Shown here: positions 26,989 through 36,103 of the stretch, piece after piece
How positions within the stretch are numbered: position 1 is the first letter of the stretch
How the letters are laid out: the number at the start of each line of letters is the position of its first letter
Assembly (NCBI RefSeq): GCF_001429785.1
Contig: NZ_LMJF01000001.1
Location: 1,122,474 to 1,186,473 of the forward strand
Direction of reading: 5' to 3'
From: Lysobacter sp. Root916
GTDB taxonomy: Bacteria; Pseudomonadota; Gammaproteobacteria; Xanthomonadales; Xanthomonadaceae
Length of the DNA: 64,000 bases
Translations under genes and position numbers: made by a program
The notes under the pieces: generated by a model
The model's database searches: none
Seen by the model: the letters and a program-made list of their open reading frames with translations, nothing else
Told to the model about the DNA's origin: nothing

Positions 26989-28802
26989 TCTTCGACCCTC
27001 ACTTCGCGCATCATGCCCGCTTCCATGTGGTAGAGCAGATGGCAGTGGTAGGCCCAGCGGCCCAGCGCGTCGGCGCGCACGCGATAACTGCGGCGGGTTC
27101 CGGGCGGCATGTCGATGGTGTGTTTGCGCACCTGGAACTCGCCTTGCTCGTTCTCCAGGTCGCTCCACAGCCCGTGCAGATGGATCGGGTGGGTCATCAT
27201 GGTGTCGTTGACCAGGGTGATGCGCATGCGCTCGCCGTAGTTCAGGCGCAGCGGCTGCGCATCCATGAACTTCAGCCCGTCGAACGACCAGGCGAACTTC
27301 TCCATATGGCCGGTCAGATGCAGCTCGACCGTGCGGCTGGGCTCACGGCCATCGGGGTCCTCGAACAGGCTCTTGAGGTCGGCGTAGCGCAACACGCGGC
27401 GCCCGTTGTCGCGCAATCCGATGCCCGGATCGTCCAGCCGCGGCGTGCTGGCCATCGTCTGCATGTCGATCAGCGGGTTGCCGTTTTCGCTGGCCGGGTG
27501 CGTCGCACCGCCGTCCATGCCTGCCATGCCGCCGCCGGAATGGTCCATGCCGGCCATGCCCATGCTGGCGCCGCAGCCGCCTTCGGGCATCGTCTTTTGC
27601 TTGGGTGCGCCGTGGCTGCCGTGGTCCATGCTGCCGTGATCCATGCCGCCGTGGCCCATATCGTCCATGGTCAAGATGACGCGCGGATCGGACGCAGGCA
27701 CCGGCGCCGACAGGCCCTCGCGCACCGCCAGGGTGCCGCGCGCATAGCCGGTGCGGCCCATGTCCTGGGCGAAGATCGTGTACGCATCCTGGCCCGAGGG
27801 TTCGACGATCACGTCGAAGGTCTCGGCCACCGCGATGCGGAACTCGTCGACGCTGACCGGATGAATGTACTGGCCGTCGGCCGCGACCACGGTCATCTTC
27901 AGGCCGGGGATGCGCACGTCGAAGTAGCTCATCGCCGAGGCGTTGATGAAGCGCAGCAGGACCCTCTCGCCCGAACGGAACAGCCCGGTCCAGTTGGCCG
28001 CCGGCGCGGTTCCGTTGAGCAGGTAGGTGTAAGTGTGCGCGTTGATGTCCGACAGATCGGTCGGGGTCATGCGCATGCGCCCCCACTGGCCGCGATCGCG
28101 CAGGGTCGCCGCTAGGCCCTGCTCGCGCGCGTCGCGGGCGAAGTCGCCGACCGTGCGCTTGTAGGTGTTGTCGTAGTCCGACATCTTCTTCATGCGCCGG
28201 AACAGCGCGGCCGGATCCAGATCGGTCCAGTCCGACAGCAGCATCACGTGCTCGCGGTCGTAGTGGAACGGCGGCGGCTGCAACGGATCGACCACGATCG
28301 CGCCGTACAGCCCGGCCTGTTCCTGGAACATCGAATGGCTGTGGTACCAGTAGCTACCCGACTGGCGCAGCTGGAAGCGATAGGCGTAGGTCTCGCCCGG
28401 CGGAATGCCGTCGAAACTCAGGCCCGGCACGCCGTCCATGTTGGCCGGCAGCAGGATGCCGTGCCAATGGATGGAGCTGGTGTCGCGCAGGCGGTTGGCG
28501 ACGCGCAAGGTGACCGTGTCGCCCTCGCGCCAACGCAGGATCGGGCCCGGCAGCGAGCCGTTGACGGTGATCGCCGGGCGCACCCGGCCGGTGAAGTTGA
28601 CCGGCGCCGCGTCGATGGCGAGGTCGAAATCGAGGCCACGCAGTTCGCGTGCGGTGGTGGCCAGCGCCGCGCCCGCGAACGCGGGCGAGCGCCACAGGCC
28701 CAGGCCTGCGGCGACACTGCCCGCGGCCAGACCGGTAACGAAACGCCGGCGCGAAGGCTCGGCCAGGGCATCCGGCCGTCGGCCGGAGAAATCGGAAGAC
28801 AT
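26985..28802 (-). CDS. copA: Multicopper oxidase CopA (copper resistance, Tat-exported)
   Basis: A 605-residue periplasmic multicopper oxidase of the CopA/PcoA type. The N-terminus has a Tat signal RRRFVTGLAAG. Copper ligand motifs are SIHWHGILLP, SGSYWYHSHS, THPIHLHG and the terminal WAYHCHLLYHMEAGMM, covering the T1, T2 and T3 sites. A Met/His-rich insertion near residues 385-430 (MGHGGMDHGSMDHGSHG) is typical of the copper-resistance subclass. It is 121 bp downstream of copL and overlaps copB. Cu(I) oxidation is the accepted role of the family. Confidence 0.96.
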   Translation of the reverse strand: MSSDFSGRRPDALAEPSRRRFVTGLAAGSVAAGLGLWRSPAFAGAALATTARELRGLDFDLAIDAAPVNFTGRVRPAITVNGSLPGPILRWREGDTVTLRVANRLRDTSSIHWHGILLPANMDGVPGLSFDGIPPGETYAYRFQLRQSGSYWYHSHSMFQEQAGLYGAIVVDPLQPPPFHYDREHVMLLSDWTDLDPAALFRRMKKMSDYDNTYKRTVGDFARDAREQGLAATLRDRGQWGRMRMTPTDLSDINAHTYTYLLNGTAPAANWTGLFRSGERVLLRFINASAMSYFDVRIPGLKMTVVAADGQYIHPVSVDEFRIAVAETFDVIVEPSGQDAYTIFAQDMGRTGYARGTLAVREGLSAPVPASDPRVILTMDDMGHGGMDHGSMDHGSHGAPKQKTMPEGGCGASMGMAGMDHSGGGMAGMDGGATHPASENGNPLIDMQTMASTPRLDDPGIGLRDNGRRVLRYADLKSLFEDPDGREPSRTVELHLTGHMEKFAWSFDGLKFMDAQPLRLNYGERMRITLVNDTMMTHPIHLHGLWSDLENEQGEFQVRKHTIDMPPGTRRSYRVRADALGRWAYHCHLLYHMEAGMMREVRVEE

Positions 28803-28923
28803 CGTCGAACTCCAAAGGATCGATAACGCCGACGCACGATGCGATCGGCGACACCAGGCCGCGTAGACGCGAACGCCGCACGCGACCTGCCTGAGCGCGC
28901 CGCGACGGCGGCGCGTGGAGCGC

Positions 28924-29367
28924 TTAAGCGATGGGAGGTCGGATGGGGTAGGGCAGGGCCGGCGCGTCGTGATCGACCGACATCGGCCGCGCGATCAGGC
29001 TGTGGCCGATATGCGCGCCGCCGAGGGCGAACGCGATCGCCGTGGCCGGCGCGGGTTGCAGGCAGGAGCAGGTACAGGTCGGCGACTTGCAGCAGTCCGG
29101 CTGGGCGCCGTCGGGCGCCTGGCCTTGGCCGTGATGGCTGTGATCGGAGGGCGCCGACATCGACGCGTGATCCATCGCGGCCATCGCCATGCCGTCGTGA
29201 GCCATGCCGCCTGCAGCCATGCCGTCGTGGCAAGAGGTCTGGACGGTGGCCGCCGCTTCGATCGCGGCGCTCATATGCGTCAACTGCATTTGCGTGGACG
29301 CGACCGCGTACGCCGATCCGTTGAGGATCAGGCCGACGCACAGCAGCAGTCGCAGCAGGACGGACAT
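28924..29367 (-). CDS. copL: CopL-like metal-binding protein (copper operon leader gene)
   Basis: A 147-residue exported protein with a signal peptide ending near GSAYA. The middle is Met/His-rich (GMAHDGMAMAAMDHASM) and is followed by a Cys cluster, CCKSPTCTCSC. In Xanthomonas, copL is the first gene of copLAB and is needed for copper-induced expression of copA and copB; position and composition here agree. ATG 29367 is preferred over GTG 29370 immediately before it. It is divergent from topoisomerase IB, with a CueR-like dyad between them. Confidence 0.85.
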   Translation of the reverse strand: MSVLLRLLLCVGLILNGSAYAVASTQMQLTHMSAAIEAAATVQTSCHDGMAAGGMAHDGMAMAAMDHASMSAPSDHSHHGQGQAPDGAQPDCCKSPTCTCSCLQPAPATAIAFALGGAHIGHSLIARPMSVDHDAPALPYPIRPPIA

Positions 29368-29434
29368 CACCCGGCTACTTTAGCGCCAGCGCGTGGGCTT
29401 GTCGTCAAATCCGCCGAAAAACGCCGTTGCAAGC

Positions 29435-29450
29435 CTGAACCATGGTTCAG
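29435..29450. promoter_or_regulatory. CueR-like dyad between copL and topoisomerase IB
   Basis: CTGAACCATGGTTCAG is a perfect 16-bp palindrome. It differs from the dyad in the merR promoter by only one symmetric base pair. It lies 68 bp before copL and 74 bp before the topoisomerase gene. The flanking -35/-10 elements are weak in both directions. Confidence 0.6.
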
Positions 29451-29524
29451 ACCCTGGACCGCTTCCGAGCGGCGGCGGCCGGGCGTTTTCATCGCGTTGA
29501 CGGACCGCTGCGTATCTGTGGCGC

Positions 29525-30622
29525 ATGGCTAAACCCGCGAAGGCCGTACCCACGCCCGGTCCCATGCCCGACGCCGCGTCCGCGCGCGTGGCCGCGCAGG
29601 CCGGTCTGCGCTACGTCAGCGACGCCGATCCCGGCATCGCGCGCCTGCACTCGGGGCGCGGCTTCCGCTACCGCGACGCCCAGGGGCGCGCCGTGCGCGA
29701 CCCGACCACCCTGAAGCGGATCCGCTCACTGGCGGTACCGCCGGCCTATCGCGAGGTCTGGATCTGCGCCCAGGCCAGCGGCCACTTGCAGGCCACCGGC
29801 CGCGATGCGCGCGGGCGCAAACAGTACCGCTACCACCCGGATTGGCGGCACGCACGCGACCACGGCAAATTCGACCGCATCGTGGAGTTCGGCGCAGCCC
29901 TGCCGCGCCTGCGCCGGCGCTTGCGCAGCGATCTCCAACTGGCCGGATTTCCACGCGCCAAAGTGCTGGCGATCGTGGTCGCGTTGATGGCCGACACCCT
30001 GCTGCGCGTCGGCAACGACGCCTACATGCGCAGCAACGGCACGTTCGGCCTGAGCACCTTGCGTAACCGCCACATCGACTTCCTGCGCGACGGTCGCGCG
30101 CGTTTGCACTTCCGCGGCAAAGGCGGAAAGATGCACGACGTCGCCATCGACGACGCCAAACTGGTGAAACAGATCCGGCGCTGCCAGCAACTGCCCGGGC
30201 AGTCGCTGTTCCAGTACCGCGACGACGACGGCACGGTGCAGCCGGTGGATTCGGACGCGATCAACGGCTACCTGCGCGAGGTCATGGGCGGCGAGTTCAG
30301 CGCCAAGGATTTCCGCACCTGGGGCGCGACCCTGGCCGCCTTCCGACGCCTGGCCCAACTGCCGCTACCAGAGGGCAAACGGAGCGCAACGCCCAGCGAG
30401 CGTGCCTTGGCTCGGATCGAGAAGGCGGTCGTAGGCGAAGTTGCGCAAGCCTTGCGCAACACGCCGGCGGTCTGCCGCAAGTCGTACATCGATCCCACCG
30501 TCTTCGCAGGCTGGCGCGAGGAGGCCTTGGCGTCGTACGCGGCGCGAGCGCGCGGGGACCGCCAGTGGGAGCTGGCGATGCTCGGTTTCCTCAAGCGTCG
30601 TCGCCGCCGGCGCAAATCCTGA
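29525..30622 (+). CDS. DNA topoisomerase IB (poxvirus-like)
   Basis: A 365-residue type IB topoisomerase that relaxes supercoils by a 3'-phosphotyrosyl intermediate. The N-terminal domain shows GIARLHSGRGFRYRDAQG and IRSLAVPPAYREVWI. The catalytic domain includes LLRVGNDAYMRSNGTFGLSTL, HFRGKGGKMHDV and the tyrosine motif VCRKSYIDP. The C-terminus is Arg/Lys-rich. The length is near the bacterial family norm. It is accessory to the essential type IA and II enzymes and common in Xanthomonadaceae. No operon partner. Confidence 0.95.
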   Translation: MAKPAKAVPTPGPMPDAASARVAAQAGLRYVSDADPGIARLHSGRGFRYRDAQGRAVRDPTTLKRIRSLAVPPAYREVWICAQASGHLQATGRDARGRKQYRYHPDWRHARDHGKFDRIVEFGAALPRLRRRLRSDLQLAGFPRAKVLAIVVALMADTLLRVGNDAYMRSNGTFGLSTLRNRHIDFLRDGRARLHFRGKGGKMHDVAIDDAKLVKQIRRCQQLPGQSLFQYRDDDGTVQPVDSDAINGYLREVMGGEFSAKDFRTWGATLAAFRRLAQLPLPEGKRSATPSERALARIEKAVVGEVAQALRNTPAVCRKSYIDPTVFAGWREEALASYAARARGDRQWELAMLGFLKRRRRRRKS

Positions 30623-30682
30623 AACGCCTGCGCCGGGTACGGCCTGGTCGCCGTACCCGGATCGGCGGGGCCGTTTGCGTCG

Positions 30683-33600
30683 TCAGGCCGGAGGCGTGTG
30701 CTGCCGCGGATGCGAGGAGCGGCGGCGGAAACGCCGCGTCATCCATTCGCCCAGATCGTCGACGACGGTGAACGCCGCCGGGATCACGATCAGGCTCAGC
30801 AGGGTCGACGTGATCAGGCCGCCGATGACCGCGATCGCCATCGGCGCGCGGAAACTGGAATCGCCGGAGAAGCCCATCGCGATCGGCATCATGCCCGCGC
30901 CCATGGCCAGCGTGGTCATGATGATCGGCTGGGCGCGCTTGCGGCAGGCGTCGATCAGGGCGTCGTGCTGGCTCAGGCCGTGCTCGTCCTCGGCGATCAC
31001 CGCGTAGTCGACCAGCAGGATCGAGTTCTTGGTGGCGATGCCGATCAGCATCAGCAGACCGATCAAGGCCGGCAACGACAGCATGTTCTGGGTCAGCAGC
31101 AGCGCGCCGAACGCGCCGCCCGCGCACAGCGGTACCGCCGTCAGGATGGTCAGCGGCATCAGCGCGTGGTTGAACAGCAGCAACAGCACCATGTAGATGC
31201 AGACCAGGCCCGCGGCCATCGCCAGCATGAAGCCGATGAACAGTTCGACGAAGACTTCGGCGTCGCCGGTATTGAGGAAGCTCACGCCGGGCGGCAGTTG
31301 CTTCACGCTGGGCAGCTTTTGCACCGTCTCCATCACATCGCCCAGCGGCCGGCCATTGAGTTCGGCGGTCAAGGTGACGTTGCGCTGGCGCTGGTAACGC
31401 GAGATCAGCGACGGGCCGCTGCCCATCTTGATGTCCGCGACCGCCGCCAAGGGCACCGGCCCGTAGCGGCCGGGCACGCGCAACTGCCCGATCAGGGCCG
31501 GATTCGCCAGGGTCGCCTCGGAGAATCCCACGCGGATCGGAATCTGGCGGTCGGGCAGGTTGAGCTTGGCCAGGCGCTGCTCGTAGTCGCCGGCGGTCGC
31601 GATGCGCGCGGCCTCGGCGATGTCGGCGGTGGCCACGCCCAGGTCGGCGGCCCGCGCCGGGTCCGGCAATATCTGGATCTCGGGCCGCAACAGCGATGCC
31701 GACGAAGTCACGCTGCCCAGGCCGGGGATGCGGCGCAGGTCGCGTTCCAAGGCGATCGCCGCATCCTGCAGATGCTGCGGATCGTCGCCGGACAACACCA
31801 GCTGCAGTTGATTGCCGGGCTCGGAACTGACGTAGCTCACGCGCACGCCGGCCAGTTGGGCCAGTCGCGAACGCGCCTCGCGTTCCAGCACGCGCTGGTC
31901 GCGCTCGCGCTCGTCCGCCACGCCCCAGTCCAGTACCAGAGTGGCCTTGCGCGACTCGCCGATGCCGGTGGTGGAGGGATCGCCCAGGTCCAGCACGCTG
32001 CCGATCGCGGTGTAGACCTGCTTGAGCTCCGGCATGTCCTTGAGCAGCACGCGCGCGCGTTCGGCCACCGCCTTGGTTTCCTCCAGGCGCGTGCCCGGCG
32101 GCAGTTCCAGGCTCAGGTTGCTGCGCCCCAGATCGGACTGCGGAATGAAGGTGGCGGGGATCAGCGGCACCAGCGCCAGCGAGGCGACGAACAGACCGGT
32201 GGCGATCCACAGTGTGCGCGCGCGATGGCGCAGGGCCGCGTCCACCCAGCCCAGGTACCAGCGCATCAGCTTGCTATCGCCTTTCTCCTCGCCATGCGGC
32301 TTGAGCAGATAGGCGGCCATCATCGGCGTCAGCAGACGCGCCACCAATAGTGAGAACAACACCGCGGTGGCCGCGGTCCAGCCGAACTCGCGGAAGAACT
32401 TGCCGGCGATGCCGGGCATGAAGGCGACCGGCACGAACACCGCCGCCAGGGTCAGCGAGGTCGCGATCACCGCGTTGCCGATCTCGTTGGCCGCCTCGCG
32501 GGCAGCCTCCAGCGGCGGTTTGCCCATGCGCAGATGGCGCACGATGTTCTCGATCTCAACGATGGCGTCGTCGACCAGGATGCCCACCACCACCGACAGC
32601 GCCAGCAGGGTGATCAGGTTCAAGGTGAAACCGAACCAGTACATCACCGCGAAGGTCGGGATGATCGACAAGGGCAGGGCCAGCGCCGATACCCAGGTCG
32701 CGCGCCAGTCGCGCAGGAACAGCCACACCACCAGCAGGGCCAGCAACGCGCCCTCCCACAACATGGTCATCGACGAATCGTAGGAACGATGGGTCTCGTC
32801 GATGACGGTGGTGACCAGGCGGAAGTCGATGCCCGCGTGGCTGGCCTTGAGGGCGTCCAGCGCCTTGTGCACGCCTTCCTCGACCTTGACCTCGCTGGAT
32901 CCGCGCGTGCGCGACATCGAGAACGCGACCACGTCGCGCCCGTCCAGCAAGGCTGCCTCGGTGGGGTCGGCGGCGGCATCGGTCACCTTGGCCAGCGCCG
33001 ACAGACGCACCGAGCGCCCGTCCGGCAGGCTGATCGTGTAATCGCGCAAGGCTTGCGCGTTGCCGACCGTGCCCAGGGTGCGGATGGTCTGCTGCGCACC
33101 GTCCAGTTCGGCCTTGCCGCCGGCGCGCTCGACCTGGATCTGGGCGAGCTGATGCGACACGGCGCCGGCGGTGACGCCGAAAGCCTGCAGTGCGTTCGCG
33201 TCCAGGTCCACGCGCACCTGTCGCTGCACGCCGCCCACGCGCGTGACCCGGGCCACGCCGGGCACGCCGTACATGGCGCGCGAGACCTCGCGATCGACGA
33301 ACCAGCTGGCCTCGTCCGGCGTCATCTGCGGCGCGACCAGGGCATAGGTCATCAGCGAACCGCCGATATCGACCTTGGAGATCACCGGCTCTTGGATGTC
33401 CTGCGGCAGGTCGGTGCGGATGCGCGTGACCGCGTCGCGGGTGTCGTCCAGCGCGGTGGCCAGATCGGCTTCCAGCTGGAACTCGATGGTGGTGGTGCTG
33501 ACGCCTTCGCTGACCGTCGAGATCACCCGCTTGACGTTGGTCACCGTGGCGACCGAGTCCTCGACCTTGCGGGTGACCTCGGCCTCGAGCTGGCTGGGCG

Positions 33601-33763
33601 AGGCGCCGGGCTGAGTGATCGTGACCGTGGTCATCGGGAAGGCGATATCGGGGAAGCGCGCCACCGGCAGCTTGTGGAAGCCCCACAGCCCGGCCACGCA
33701 CAACACGAAGAACACCATCAGCGCCGGCAACGGCCGCTTGATCGCCCAGGCGGAGAAATTCAT
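30683..33763 (-). CDS. RND-family efflux permease (HAE1 / AcrB-MdtC type)
   Basis: A 1026-residue inner-membrane RND pump subunit. The N-terminus (WAIKRPLPALMVFFVLCVAG) is TM1, followed by a large periplasmic loop with ATVTNVKRVISTVSEG. Proton-relay residues are in TM4 (VVGILVDDAIVEIENI, two Asp) and TM10 (LIGIATKNSILLVDYA, Lys). A second large loop lies between TM7 and TM8. It overlaps the upstream adaptor gene by four bases. No outer-membrane factor gene is present, so it must borrow a TolC-like protein. The substrate is unknown; proximity to copper genes is not evidence of metal transport. Confidence 0.95.
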   Translation of the reverse strand: MNFSAWAIKRPLPALMVFFVLCVAGLWGFHKLPVARFPDIAFPMTTVTITQPGASPSQLEAEVTRKVEDSVATVTNVKRVISTVSEGVSTTTIEFQLEADLATALDDTRDAVTRIRTDLPQDIQEPVISKVDIGGSLMTYALVAPQMTPDEASWFVDREVSRAMYGVPGVARVTRVGGVQRQVRVDLDANALQAFGVTAGAVSHQLAQIQVERAGGKAELDGAQQTIRTLGTVGNAQALRDYTISLPDGRSVRLSALAKVTDAAADPTEAALLDGRDVVAFSMSRTRGSSEVKVEEGVHKALDALKASHAGIDFRLVTTVIDETHRSYDSSMTMLWEGALLALLVVWLFLRDWRATWVSALALPLSIIPTFAVMYWFGFTLNLITLLALSVVVGILVDDAIVEIENIVRHLRMGKPPLEAAREAANEIGNAVIATSLTLAAVFVPVAFMPGIAGKFFREFGWTAATAVLFSLLVARLLTPMMAAYLLKPHGEEKGDSKLMRWYLGWVDAALRHRARTLWIATGLFVASLALVPLIPATFIPQSDLGRSNLSLELPPGTRLEETKAVAERARVLLKDMPELKQVYTAIGSVLDLGDPSTTGIGESRKATLVLDWGVADERERDQRVLEREARSRLAQLAGVRVSYVSSEPGNQLQLVLSGDDPQHLQDAAIALERDLRRIPGLGSVTSSASLLRPEIQILPDPARAADLGVATADIAEAARIATAGDYEQRLAKLNLPDRQIPIRVGFSEATLANPALIGQLRVPGRYGPVPLAAVADIKMGSGPSLISRYQRQRNVTLTAELNGRPLGDVMETVQKLPSVKQLPPGVSFLNTGDAEVFVELFIGFMLAMAAGLVCIYMVLLLLFNHALMPLTILTAVPLCAGGAFGALLLTQNMLSLPALIGLLMLIGIATKNSILLVDYAVIAEDEHGLSQHDALIDACRKRAQPIIMTTLAMGAGMMPIAMGFSGDSSFRAPMAIAVIGGLITSTLLSLIVIPAAFTVVDDLGEWMTRRFRRRSSHPRQHTPPA

Positions 33764-34857
33764 CGTGCGGCCTTCCCGGCCGCGGCGGCCGGCACCACCC
33801 GCACGCGATCGCCGTCGCCGAGGAAGCCCGCCCCTTCGGCGACCACCCGATCGCCGTCCTTCAAGCCTTGCACGATCTCGACCTGGCCGTTGCCGGTCTG
33901 GCCGGTGCGCACGCGTACGCGCTGCACGGTCTGCTGGTCCTTCATCGTGAACACATAGCTATGACCGTCGCGCTGCACCACAGCCGCGGTGGGCACCATC
34001 AGCGCACGGCCGGCGCCGGTGACGATGCGGCCTTCCACATAGACGCCGGGCTTGAGCGGCCCCGGCTCGGGCAGATCGACGTACACCGTGCCGGTGCGGG
34101 TCTGCGCATCGACGCCGGGCGTGACCGCGCGGATGCGCCCGGCGATGATGCCGCCGCCATAGGGCAGCTCGACCGTGTTGCCGACGGCGACGCCGGCCAG
34201 TTGGTCCTCGGGCAACTCGGCGCGCCATTCCAGACGGCCGTCGCGAATCAGGCGCAGCAGCTCGTTGCCCGCGGCCACGACCTGGCCCGGCTGCACCAGC
34301 CGCTTGGAGATGACTCCATCGGCGGGCGCACGCAGTTCTGCGAAGTCGCGCCGCAACTTGGCCGCATCGCGACCCGCGCGGGCGGTGGCGACTTGCGCTT
34401 CGGCCTGCACACGGGTGGCGCGCAGCTCGTCCAGATTGCCGGCGCTGATCAGTTGTTCGGCCGCCAGCTTGGCGCCGCGGTCGTAGCTGACCTGCGCCAG
34501 CGACAAGGACGCCTGCGCCTGCCGCAGCGAGGCTTCGGCCTGGGCCAACTCGCTGTCCAGCGTGCGATGGTCCAGTTCCAGCAGCACCTGGCCTTTGCGC
34601 ACCGACTGACCGACATCGACCAGCAACGAGGTCACTCGCTGCCCGCTGAGTTCCACCCCGAGCTGCATCTCCTCATAAGGCGACACCGGCCCGGACACCA
34701 GCACGCTGCGCGCCAGAGGCTGCGCACGCGCCGCAACCAGCGATACCGCCAGGGCCGACGCGTCGCTGGCCTTGTCTTCCTCCTTGGCGCCTCCGCACGC
34801 CGCCAACAGCGAGCAGACCAGGAACACGATTAGCCAACGCGGGGAGCGTGCACGCAT
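33760..34857 (-). CDS. RND efflux periplasmic adaptor (HlyD/MFP family)
   Basis: A 365-residue adaptor with a lipobox signal (LVCSLLAACGG), so it is anchored to the inner membrane as a lipoprotein. A lipoyl-like half motif (LLVDVGQSVRKGQVLLELD) precedes a coiled-coil hairpin (about residues 85-150) and the second half (ELRAPADGVISKRLVQPGQ). Beta-barrel and membrane-proximal domains follow. ATG 34857 gives a proper signal peptide; the frame to 34965 does not. It is co-transcribed with the permease. Confidence 0.94.
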   Translation of the reverse strand: MRARSPRWLIVFLVCSLLAACGGAKEEDKASDASALAVSLVAARAQPLARSVLVSGPVSPYEEMQLGVELSGQRVTSLLVDVGQSVRKGQVLLELDHRTLDSELAQAEASLRQAQASLSLAQVSYDRGAKLAAEQLISAGNLDELRATRVQAEAQVATARAGRDAAKLRRDFAELRAPADGVISKRLVQPGQVVAAGNELLRLIRDGRLEWRAELPEDQLAGVAVGNTVELPYGGGIIAGRIRAVTPGVDAQTRTGTVYVDLPEPGPLKPGVYVEGRIVTGAGRALMVPTAAVVQRDGHSYVFTMKDQQTVQRVRVRTGQTGNGQVEIVQGLKDGDRVVAEGAGFLGDGDRVRVVPAAAAGKAAR

Positions 34858-35683
34858 GGAAGATTCCGTAGAAGAAAAGTGGTAAGCCCGTTTCGGCGCA
34901 GTCGCTGATGGGGTCACACGACGACCGATCCAACGGCAGACGAATCCAGACTCTGACTGGCGCATCGTGACCCAGCTTAGGGTGGCGAGTTTAAGAAGGG
35001 ATTAATAAGTTCCCGGCGCGGGGCGTCGCAGGCGGCAGCGCGGCGGGAGTAGGGGAGAGCGCAACGCACAGAAGCGGGCCTGGATCACAACATGCGATGC
35101 GCCCCTTGCGCGCGAGATCAGCATGCCCTCACATCCAGCGATCTGTGGTCAGCAAGCGCGAACGACACCCACCATGCTCAGGCTGTCTCCGTTCCCGATG
35201 GCCCAGCGCTCGTAATCGTCCTCGATTCATCGCGCGATAGCAAGTGATTCTCATTAGCATTTAATCGCGACCAAGCAAGCCTCTGACGAGTCGGGCAAAA
35301 CGTCAGTGGCTGATGATCGCTGCCGGACGACGGCAGCTGCGATCCGCCGTGATTGGATCCGGAGCACCTGCACCCAGGGCGATGGGTCGAAACTGGCCGG
35401 CAAGAGAGCGACGGCGATCGACAACGTAGCCGGTCTATAGCTCAGGACCGCGCCGGACGTCGCGCTGCGCGCAAAACCAGGGCTGATGCGAGCACCAACC
35501 GGCCAGAATGAAATCTGGAGGCCGGCGCTGAGCGTGAGACGGCTGGATCTGGTCGGAATCCATGAGTTGGGCAAGCGCGGAGACCGCGGATCTCACGAAG
35601 AACCGGGCGGTTAGCGAGGGTCATCTAGGGTAGGGGAGGCAGCTTCCGACCCAAGGCCGCCATTCGCGACTTCCGATTTCGCG
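34858..35683. other. Gene-poor stretch at the left edge of the accessory island
   Basis: Over 800 bases without a convincing gene. Frames on both strands are short and lack domain character. The only specific signal is a Fur-box-like sequence near 35244-35260. Base composition begins to change here from the GC-rich core. Confidence 0.5.
35244..35260. promoter_or_regulatory. Fur-box-like sequence without an adjacent gene
   Basis: GTGATTCTCATTAGCAT (inverse TAATGAGAATCAC) resembles the iron-responsive Fur operator. No intact iron-uptake gene lies next to it, so it may be a remnant. Confidence 0.35.
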
Positions 35684-36103
35684 TCATCCTTGCTTGATGA
35701 GCGTTCGTTGGCCTATTGATCCGCCCTTGCGTGCGGTTGGCTTTCCTAGGCCGGGAATCAGGAAGTCCGTGACGCTCCGGCCATACTTCGTCTTCTGGGC
35801 CAGCCATCGCGGCATACGTCCACGGCCCGACCAGGTGTTGCGCATGTTCTCTGGGTCGCGGTACTTGGCGGCAACCTTGCTCGCCTTTCGCCGCGGCGCT
35901 CGCTTCTTAGTCGCAATCTCAGCTACCGGCTGATCGCCATAGAGTTCCTCGATCGTGTAACCGTGCTGGGCGGCGAGTGCGATCAGTTTTCGACGCACCA
36001 AGGCAATGGGGCGACGGCTGGAAATCAGCCGCATTCGCTGCTCCGCGGCGGTCAGTAGGGACTTCAGTTCCGAGAGGTTGAGCTTATCGACATCAATGTT
36101 CAT
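35684..36103 (-). CDS. H-NS-family nucleoid protein
   Basis: A 139-residue protein. An N-terminal helical oligomerisation region (residues 1-55, LNLSELKSLLTAAEQRM) is followed by a basic linker (KKRAPRRKASK). The C-terminal DNA-binding motif YRDPENMRNTWSGRGRMPRWL (81-101) is the H-NS core TWSGRGRxPxWL. A basic tail of about 30 residues continues after it. H-NS proteins bind curved AT-rich DNA and silence foreign genes. Here it stands alone next to a dif-like site and the island, so it may be chromosomal or island-borne. Confidence 0.9.
   Translation of the reverse strand: MNIDVDKLNLSELKSLLTAAEQRMRLISSRRPIALVRRKLIALAAQHGYTIEELYGDQPVAEIATKKRAPRRKASKVAAKYRDPENMRNTWSGRGRMPRWLAQKTKYGRSVTDFLIPGLGKPTARKGGSIGQRTLIKQG

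Noticed and set aside
35254-35574. 106-residue frame in the gene-poor island edge
   Set aside because: It has no ribosome binding site, domain or convincing composition and lies in a probably decayed region.
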